Assembly: GCA_036518955.1 (NCBI GenBank)
Contig: DATDMG010000490.1
Coordinates: 1 to 18,814 of the forward strand
DNA: 18,814 bases
Source of the DNA: DATDMG01 sp036518955
Lineage (GTDB): Bacteria; Actinomycetota; Actinomycetes; Actinomycetales; Kineosporiaceae
Direction of reading: 5' to 3'
Part shown: one piece after another, positions 14,375 through 18,814 of the stretch
How the letters are laid out: each line of letters opens with the position of its first letter
How positions within the stretch are numbered: position 1 is the first letter of the stretch
Position numbers and translations under genes: made by a program
Notes under the pieces: model-generated
What the model was told of the DNA's origin: nothing
The model's database searches: none
Seen by the model: only the letters and a program-made list of their open reading frames with translations

Positions 14375-15817
14375 GTGCAGCAGGCCGAGGGCACCGGGAA
14401 GGACCTGCCCACGATCACAGGGTCGCTCGAGGGTGCCGCTGCCGGTCCGCACTCCCCGGAGGCGTCGGCGCAATCCCCGTGGCGGCCGCACCCGCTCGTG
14501 CTGCTGTTCGCCGTCGTCCTGGTCGTTGTCGGCACCGCGCTCGCCTGCCTCACGGCGTCCGCCCCGCCCGGTTCGAGCAGCGGTCCCGCCGGGCGGGTGG
14601 AGCAGGCTGTGGCCGTGCCGGGCGTCGTGGTGGTCGATCCCTCGCCCCGGTCCGACCAGCTCGATGCGGCGCGCACCCTGCTCGAGGCCCGGCGGGTGGC
14701 GGTCGAGTCGGGTCGGCGGGATGGCTGGGTCGCTGGTCTCGATCCCGTCGCTCCTGGCTTCCGCGCCGAGCAGGAGGCGGTCTTCGACCGGATCCGGCTC
14801 CTGCCGCTACGGCTGTTCCGGTACGACGTGGTCGGGGTGGAGGCGGCCTCCCGGCCGGCGGCCCCGGCGGCGGTGTTCGTGGTCCATGCCCGGCTCCGGT
14901 ACCGTCTGCCCGGCGACAGCCGGGACGTCGTCCGCGAGCAGTACGTCACCGTCATCCGTCGCGGTGGGGCCTGGTTCCTGTCCGGGATCGACGAGGGGCG
15001 CTCGGACGCCGCGTTCTGGGACCTCGGTGCGTTGACCGTCGAGCAGGGGCGGCACTGCCTCGTGGTGGCTGTCGGCTGGCCGGCGGGCAGCGATCCGCAG
15101 CTGGCGCGCACCGCCGCCGAGGTCGACGCCGCCGCCGCCGAGGTGGACCACGTGTGGGGCACCGGCGGACCACGTTCGGTCGTGGTCCTGGTTCCCCGGA
15201 ACCGGGCCCTGATGGCTGCCGCCCTGGGTCGCCCTGACAGTGCCGACCTGGACCAGGTGGCGGCCGTCACGAGCGGCGAGCTCGACCGGGCCCGCAGCCA
15301 CCTGGCGACGAGCACCGGAGCGGCGGACCGCGTCGTCCTCAACCCCGGGCCGTTCGCGAAGCTGACCGGGCTCGGACGCCGGGTCGTGCTCGCTCACGAG
15401 CTCACGCACGTCGCGACCCGGGCCGTCGCGCTGCTGGCGCCGCCACTGTGGGTGGAGGAGGGCATGGCGAACTACGTCGCCTACCGGGACGCCGGCCTGC
15501 CCCCGGGGCTGGTCGCAGCCGACGTCCTGCCACTGGTCCGGCAGGGACGGGCGCCGGCGCACCTGCCCTCGACGGAAGACTTCGATCCGGCCCACGGACC
15601 GATCGCGCCGGCGTACGCCGACGCCTGGCTGGCGTTCCAGGTGATGGGCGAGGGCCATCCGGAGCGCCCGATCGCCTTCTACCGCCTCGCGGTCGGGCTC
15701 ACCGGCGGCCCGACGACGTCCGAGCAGGCGCTCGACCTGGCATTCCGGCGCGTCCTCGGCACGACTCAGGACGGCTTCGAGGCCTCCTGGCGGGCCTACC
15801 GGCAGCGGCTGGCCTGA
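14375..15817 (+). CDS. Membrane-anchored HELTH zinc metalloprotease (gluzincin-like)
   Basis: This is a putative extracytoplasmic metallopeptidase of unknown substrate. The 480-aa product has a short cytoplasmic N-terminus, one membrane helix (about 40-62) and a large external part. Residues about 90-230 resemble a small alpha/beta module of unknown type. The protease domain has HELTH (His341, Glu342, His345) as zinc ligands and general base. The third ligand is probably Glu362 in WVEEGMANYVAY, 17 residues after the second His, as in MA-clan gluzincins. The remaining C-terminus is helical. The GTG at 14375 is supported by the -10 element 6 nt upstream and by placing the membrane segment near the start. 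It follows the wall hydrolase gene, so a role at the envelope is plausible but unproven. Confidence 0.82.
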   Translation: MQQAEGTGKDLPTITGSLEGAAAGPHSPEASAQSPWRPHPLVLLFAVVLVVVGTALACLTASAPPGSSSGPAGRVEQAVAVPGVVVVDPSPRSDQLDAARTLLEARRVAVESGRRDGWVAGLDPVAPGFRAEQEAVFDRIRLLPLRLFRYDVVGVEAASRPAAPAAVFVVHARLRYRLPGDSRDVVREQYVTVIRRGGAWFLSGIDEGRSDAAFWDLGALTVEQGRHCLVVAVGWPAGSDPQLARTAAEVDAAAAEVDHVWGTGGPRSVVVLVPRNRALMAAALGRPDSADLDQVAAVTSGELDRARSHLATSTGAADRVVLNPGPFAKLTGLGRRVVLAHELTHVATRAVALLAPPLWVEEGMANYVAYRDAGLPPGLVAADVLPLVRQGRAPAHLPSTEDFDPAHGPIAPAYADAWLAFQVMGEGHPERPIAFYRLAVGLTGGPTTSEQALDLAFRRVLGTTQDGFEASWRAYRQRLA

Positions 15818-15826
15818 GCGGTGGGT

Positions 15827-17371
15827 CTACCGGGTGGGGCTCGCCTGGGCGGCGGTCGTACCGGTGCGGGCCGGTCGTTGCCTCGGCTCGTCGGTCGTCG
15901 CGCCGGCGGGCGGCGCCGACGGCGCAGCCCACGAGAGCAGGACGAGCCCGGCCACCAGCCAGTACTGGTTGTAGAACGCTTGCTTGTTCACCAGGTTCGC
16001 GGCGAACAGCACCACCGCGCACCAGCGGAGCATGCCGGCCGGCGTGGGGTTGTGGCGCCGCACGACCAGCGTCGCCGCGGCCACGGTCGCCAGCACGACG
16101 GCGCCGGTGAGCCAGAACGGTGGCTGCACCTGCCAGGTGTTGAGCACCGCGACGTAGGCCGTGTCCGCGAACCGCAGAGCCGGAAAGTTCACCAGCAGGG
16201 TCACCGTGTCGTGCCACATCGCCCCGGGATCGGCGGCGACCCACGGCAGCACCAGGACGCCGGCGAGGGCGGCGGCCGCCGCCGCCCGGCGGCCACCGAA
16301 CCTGGGCCAGGCCGCGAAGAGCGGCAGCAGCAGCACGACGTGCTGCTTGCAGGCGAGGGCGACTGCGAGACCGACGACGGCGAGCAGGCCGTTCCGCCGG
16401 ATCAGGCCGAGGGTCGTGAGGGCGAGGCAACCCAGCAGGAGCGGTTCGGTCCAGGCCTGTTCGACCTGGGTGAGCGTACCGGGCAGGAGCAGCAGCAGGG
16501 TGGCGGCGAGGGCGGCGCTCACCTGCTCACCGTGGGGATCCGGGACGGCGCGCCCGGTCGCACCGGGCTCCCCGGCCGGGCGGGGGTGCGTGGTGGGTGG
16601 CGTCCGGTCCGGAGGGGGGGTGCCCCGGTCAATGATCGACGCCAGGGGGAGGTGCAGCCACCGGATCGTGACGACCGTGCCCATCGTGATCACGACCAGG
16701 GCCCAGCGGACGTCACCGACGAGCCACCGCCCCGGCGCCAGCAGGACCGCCGTCCACGGGAGGTAGGTGAAGAAGGGCATCGGTCCCGGTGGCCCCACCC
16801 ACACCTGCCGGTACATGTCCGCGCCGTGCAGGAGCCCGTCGGCGGCGCCCTGCAGCGTGTACCAGACGTCGATGCGCGGCGCCGGGTCGAGCCGCAGTGC
16901 CGCGGCCGCCGTCGCGGCATAGGTGGCCGCCGCCACGGCCAGCGCGGCGTCGGTGGCCGGTCGGTAGGGGAGGGTCACCAGGACCGCCGCGAGCAGGCAT
17001 CCTCCAGCTGTCACCGAGCGCAGCACGAGGGCCGTGGACCCCGGGACATACGTGAAGGCGGGGACCGACCAGACCAGCAGGGCCGCCCCGAGCAGGGCCA
17101 CCGTGCCGGCGCGACGGGTGAGGGGGGACCGCGGCAGCGGCCGCCGCAGCCCCCGTGCGACGGCCACCGCCAGGACGGCGAGGAGCGCCAGGTAGATCAG
17201 CACGACGCGGACGTCGTAGCGCGGCACGCTGAACGCGCCGGCGGCCGCTCCGGTCACCAGGAGGAGTGGGGCGGCCGCCGATGGTCGCACGGCGCGCAGA
17301 GCCGGCTCGACGCGGCGCGGGACGTGCCGGTGGGTCCTCGGTTCGCGGGAACCGGCGGTCGGCTGGGACAC
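15827..17371 (-). CDS. Polytopic membrane protein, GT-C/GT87-like glycosyltransferase
   Basis: It is probably a polyprenyl-phosphate-sugar-dependent transferase acting on the outer face of the membrane. The sugar and acceptor are unknown. The 514-aa product has about ten or more hydrophobic segments. Motifs that recall GT87 (DUF2029) proteins are IDVWYTL (167-173), HGADMY (182-187), FFTYLPW (200-206), WTEPLLLG (307-314), CKQHVVLLLPLF (341-352) and NKQAFYNQYW (462-471). A Pro-rich hydrophilic loop lies at about 248-282. No clear catalytic Asp is certain, so the enzyme call is tentative. The start is the GTG at 17371, 6 nt after a TAGGGT element, inside a 17-bp tandem repeat. The stop lies 9 nt from the convergent metalloprotease stop. 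An equally long frame on the opposite strand is a GC-driven shadow. Confidence 0.75.
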   Translation of the reverse strand: MSQPTAGSREPRTHRHVPRRVEPALRAVRPSAAAPLLLVTGAAAGAFSVPRYDVRVVLIYLALLAVLAVAVARGLRRPLPRSPLTRRAGTVALLGAALLVWSVPAFTYVPGSTALVLRSVTAGGCLLAAVLVTLPYRPATDAALAVAAATYAATAAAALRLDPAPRIDVWYTLQGAADGLLHGADMYRQVWVGPPGPMPFFTYLPWTAVLLAPGRWLVGDVRWALVVITMGTVVTIRWLHLPLASIIDRGTPPPDRTPPTTHPRPAGEPGATGRAVPDPHGEQVSAALAATLLLLLPGTLTQVEQAWTEPLLLGCLALTTLGLIRRNGLLAVVGLAVALACKQHVVLLLPLFAAWPRFGGRRAAAAAALAGVLVLPWVAADPGAMWHDTVTLLVNFPALRFADTAYVAVLNTWQVQPPFWLTGAVVLATVAAATLVVRRHNPTPAGMLRWCAVVLFAANLVNKQAFYNQYWLVAGLVLLSWAAPSAPPAGATTDEPRQRPARTGTTAAQASPTR

Positions 17372-17460
17372 CGGACCACCCTAGACACCGGACCACCCTA
17401 GACACCGGACCACCCTGGACACCGGACCACCCTGGACACCGGAGCCCCCCGGACACCGGG
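17367..17460. repeat. 17-bp tandem repeat (minisatellite), about 5.5 copies, spanning a gene start
   Basis: Units start at 17367, 17384, 17401, 17418 and 17435, with a decaying sixth at 17452; the consensus is GACACCGGACCACCCTA/G. The first four are identical except for the last base. The unit is not a multiple of three. On the minus strand each of the first four units contains (T/C)AGGGT-N6-GTG. No spacers separate the units, so it is not CRISPR. Beyond it, 17461-17526 shows nothing recognisable. Confidence 0.92.
17378..17383 (-). promoter_or_regulatory. Candidate -10 element for leaderless transcription of the GT-C-like gene
   Basis: On the minus strand TAGGGT is followed by 6 nt (GGTCCG) and the GTG at 17371. 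The element is part of the 17-bp repeat. A second intact TAGGGT lies one unit upstream at 17400-17395, while the next two copies read CAGGGT. Confidence 0.55.
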
Positions 17461-17526
17461 GGACGTCTCCCGCGTCGTACTGCCCGTCCCGGTGGCCCGC
17501 GGCCCGTCCGACCGGTCCGGCCGAGG

Positions 17527-17739
17527 TCACGGGGCGGGTGATGTGCTGGCGCAGGGCGCGCCGTTCTGCGTGGCGATGCAGGTCGTGGTCTCGGTGAACT
17601 TGTCCTTGACCATGTTGCCCAGGACGAACACGGCGCCGACGATCACCGCGGCGATGGCGGCAACCATGAGTCCGTACTCCACGGCCGAGGCGCCACGGTC
17701 CAGATCGCGTCGCGTCACCTTGCGCAGGTAGGCGAACAT
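17527..17739 (-). CDS. Flp-type pilin (first of two)
   Basis: It is a small pilin subunit of the tad/Flp type, exported and assembled into a thin pilus. The 70-aa precursor has a short basic leader. The prepilin peptidase site is RG|ASAVEYGL after Gly16, with the conserved Glu at mature position 5 (Glu21) and the adjacent Tyr. One hydrophobic helix follows (about 22-42). The tail carries two cysteines (Cys54, Cys63) and ends in Ala/Ser/Pro, an unusual extra for a Flp pilin. The ATG at 17739 has AAAGGA upstream with a 6-nt gap. An in-frame ATG at 17760 would lengthen the leader by 7 residues. Assembly genes are not in this window and are probably to the right, beyond the LuxR fragment. Confidence 0.87.
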   Translation of the reverse strand: MFAYLRKVTRRDLDRGASAVEYGLMVAAIAAVIVGAVFVLGNMVKDKFTETTTCIATQNGAPCASTSPAP

Positions 17740-17772
17740 GAATGGTCCTTTCGAATACATGGGTCAGGGGCC

Positions 17773-17814
17773 ACCGGTTCGAGCCGGAGGCTCCTCTTCC
17801 GACCGGTTCGAGCC
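17773..17814. repeat. 13-bp direct repeat upstream of the first Flp pilin
   Basis: ACCGGTTCGAGCC occurs at 17773-17785 and 17802-17814, 29 bp apart. The first copy is part of a nearly palindromic CCGGTTCGAGCCGG. The pair lies 34-75 bp upstream of the pilin ATG, so it could be an operator or act in the mRNA leader. Confidence 0.7.
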
Positions 17815-17901
17815 AAGAGTTCCAGGGATCACGCTATGTGGTGGCGCCATTGCGGTAGATCAGGAGAACGGAGGATTCCGAAGCCGGTCGACCTGCTGGC
17901 G

Positions 17902-17925
17902 ACAGTCCAATGATCAGACGACTGT
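17902..17925. promoter_or_regulatory. Concentric interrupted palindrome, candidate operator for the pilin gene
   Basis: ACAGTC-N3-TGATCA-N3-GACTGT: the outer 6-bp arms and the inner TGATCA share exactly the same centre. The 24-bp site sits about 163 bp upstream of the first pilin start. Such symmetry suggests binding of a dimeric regulator. Confidence 0.5.
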
Positions 17926-18083
17926 GCAGGTCACGAGCATGTCATGAAATGGGGACAGAAATTCCGCCAGGGCCCCAAGCGAACGTGTCGGCCACCTCGT
18001 GGTAATGATTTCGCGGGTGGGTGCCCCCCGATGCAACGTGAACCTCCGCCCGCGTGCGTTCGAGGATCAGGAGAGCGGTAAGG

Positions 18084-18111
18084 CCGGCGTAAATCGGCGA
18101 TAAGGCGCCGG
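18084..18111 (-). terminator. Weak hairpin just after the second pilin gene
   Basis: CCGGCG (18084-18089) pairs with CGCCGG (18106-18111) around a 16-nt loop. It begins 5 nt after the pilin stop on the minus strand. No T-run follows, and the loop is long, so termination is uncertain. Confidence 0.3.
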
Positions 18112-18116
18112 AGTCA

Positions 18117-18323
18117 CTACGGGGTGGATGTCGCGCAGGTGGCGCCGGAGGTCGGCGAACCCAGGCAGCCGGAGGTGTGCGAGAAGGCGTCCTTGACGAT
18201 GCTCGCGAGGCCGAGGACAACGGCGAGCAGGACCATCGCGACGGCCGCGATGAGGAGCGTGTACTCGACGGTGGAGGCGCCGTCGGCGAGGCGCCAACCC
18301 GGCGCCGGGCGAGGGGGGGACAT
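18117..18323 (-). CDS. Flp-type pilin (second, divergent paralogue)
   Basis: This 68-aa precursor has the processing site DG|ASTVEYTL after Gly15, with Glu at mature position 5 (Glu20) and the adjacent Tyr, then one hydrophobic helix (about 21-44). Like its neighbour it ends in a Cys pair (Cys53, Cys63) and a Thr/Ser/Pro tail, so the two are paralogues. The helices differ clearly, so this is not a recent duplication. The ATG at 18323 has a GGGAAAGG stretch about 10 nt upstream, a little far for an ideal RBS. The frame is open further upstream but only with Arg/Pro-rich shadow sequence. It is on the same strand as the first pilin and the LuxR fragment. Confidence 0.83.
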   Translation of the reverse strand: MSPPRPAPGWRLADGASTVEYTLLIAAVAMVLLAVVLGLASIVKDAFSHTSGCLGSPTSGATCATSTP

Positions 18324-18631
18324 GCGTGCGCGGCCTTTCCCGGTCGAGCGGCGTTCCGGCGGCCAGCATGTCATCAACCCGGCGGCTTGGCGTGCCGAGC
18401 GCGGCGAAGCACCCCGAACCGGGCCCGGGTCGGCCCTCACCGAGCGGCCCTCGCCGCCGCGGACGCCGGCCGGACGACTCGGCCGGCCCGGCCGACCCGG
18501 GCTCGGCAGGCGCGCTGTCCGCCGGGATCGCGGCGGCGTCCGGTGGGCCTGCGGCGGGGCGTGCACCCGGACGCGGACGGCGCCGTGGAGGGTCGCCGAC
18601 GGGAGAGGGACGCGGCGGGGACGGGCGGGCG
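18324..18631. other. Intergenic region between the luxR fragment and the second pilin
   Basis: These 308 bases hold no supportable gene. The only structure seen is a perfect GC palindrome at 18479-18495 (8-bp arms, TCGGCCGG/CCGGCCGA, 1-nt centre), which could end the luxR transcript or be a chance GC-rich feature. I found no clear promoter for the pilin. Confidence 0.45.
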
Positions 18632-18814
18632 TCAGTGGGTCAGCGGACCAGCCTCCGGCACCAGGCCGAGGCGCACGGCGGCCATCACGGCCTGCGCCCG
18701 GTTGCCGGCGCCGAGCTTCTCGTAGATGTTCGCCACGTGCGTCTTGGCCGTCGACTCGCTGATGAACAGCCGGCGGGCGATCTGGGAGATGGCCAGGCCG
18801 TCCACCAGCAGCTC
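18632..18814 (-). CDS. LuxR/NarL-family response regulator, C-terminal HTH only (cut by window edge)
   Basis: The last 60 codons of a DNA-binding regulator are present; its N-terminus lies beyond the right edge. The readable part is the LuxR-type helix-turn-helix: LAISQIARRLFISESTAKTH holds the scaffold and recognition helices, followed by VANIYEKLGAGNRAQAV and a short tail ending in PLTH and TGA at 18634-18632. The wording is typical of NarL/FixJ-type regulators, which usually have an N-terminal receiver domain, but that cannot be seen here. It lies upstream of and on the same strand as the two pilin genes, so it may control them. Confidence 0.9.
   Translation of the reverse strand, partial: ELLVDGLAISQIARRLFISESTAKTHVANIYEKLGAGNRAQAVMAAVRLGLVPEAGPLTH

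Larger units (their letters stand above)
17740..18116. other. Pilin intergenic region with operator-like repeats and no gene
   Basis: These 377 bases between the two pilin genes are visibly more AT-rich than their surroundings, and the short frames in them resemble no family. They hold a 13-bp direct repeat (17773-17785 and 17802-17814), an interrupted palindrome (17902-17925) and a possible hairpin just after the second pilin stop. A TAGCGT hexamer on the minus strand at 17836-17831 could be a -10 for the first pilin, without a clear -35. Confidence 0.6.

Noticed and set aside
15821..17401. A 526-codon open frame on the + strand across the GT-C-like gene
   Set aside because: It is highly charged (Arg/Glu/Gln/Gly-rich) with no membrane or domain pattern. 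The minus-strand frame gives a clear polytopic protein with recognisable motifs, so the + frame is a GC-skew shadow.
17367..17460. CRISPR-like array
   Set aside because: The 17-bp units are directly adjacent with no unique spacers, and no cas gene is nearby.
17773..17814. tRNA gene suggested by GGTTCGAGCC T-arm-like sequence
   Set aside because: No acceptor stem, anticodon arm or D-arm can be built around either copy on either strand.

Overview
The window is GC-rich, densely packed DNA from a member of the Actinomycetota. Three things point there: the high-GC codon use with many GTG starts, an actinobacterial-type cytochrome bcc gene set (ctaE-qcrC-qcrA-qcrB), and a gene order that matches, from memory, the Mycobacterium tuberculosis Rv2190c-Rv2196 block (NlpC/P60, DEDD/UvrC-like nuclease, trpD, ctaE, qcrCAB) with the same relative orientations. 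The two Flp-type pilins and the general gene content suit a Frankia/Geodermatophilus/Pseudonocardia-like actinomycete, but the genus cannot be fixed from the sequence alone.

Layout. A lipoprotein L,D-transpeptidase (250-1656, +) converges on the respiratory operon, and a 16-bp perfect hairpin lies between them. The operon ctaE-qcrC-qcrA-qcrB (6097 down to 1827, -) encodes cytochrome c oxidase subunit III and the three subunits of the menaquinol:cytochrome c reductase. Divergent from ctaE is a small receiver-like protein followed after 2 nt by trpD (6373-7859, +), then a family-2 glycosyltransferase (8048-9055, +). Convergent with that is a pair on the minus strand: a DEDDh exonuclease/GIY-YIG/UVR fusion (11125-9353) overlapping by 4 nt a stand-alone Lrp/AsnC-type RAM domain (9356-9072). 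Divergent from the nuclease are a coiled-coil NYN-domain protein (11251-12564, +), a small CxxC...CxxC protein (12658-13017, +), a secreted NlpC/P60 peptidoglycan hydrolase (13196-14251, +) and a membrane-anchored HELTH metalloprotease (14375-15817, +). A polytopic GT-C-like membrane protein (17371-15827, -) follows. The right end, all on the minus strand, has two Flp pilins (17739-17527 and 18323-18117) and the C-terminal HTH of a LuxR/NarL-family regulator cut by the window edge.

How the genes fit together. Most of the window is conserved housekeeping: terminal respiration, tryptophan synthesis, cell-wall hydrolysis and cross-linking, and nucleic-acid processing. The right end looks like the edge of a more variable tad/Flp pilus and surface region.

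The most notable features outside the genes are regulatory. At five genes a -10-like hexamer sits exactly 6 nt before an ATG/GTG start, as expected for leaderless transcripts. At one of these, the -10 and the start codon are built into a 17-bp minisatellite. The pilin spacer has a concentric interrupted palindrome and a 13-bp direct repeat. I found no CRISPR array, tRNA, rRNA, insertion sequence or phage gene. I see no clear new defence or biosynthetic system. The best candidate for an uncharacterised functional group is the DEDD-UvrC/RAM/NYN/CxxC cluster.
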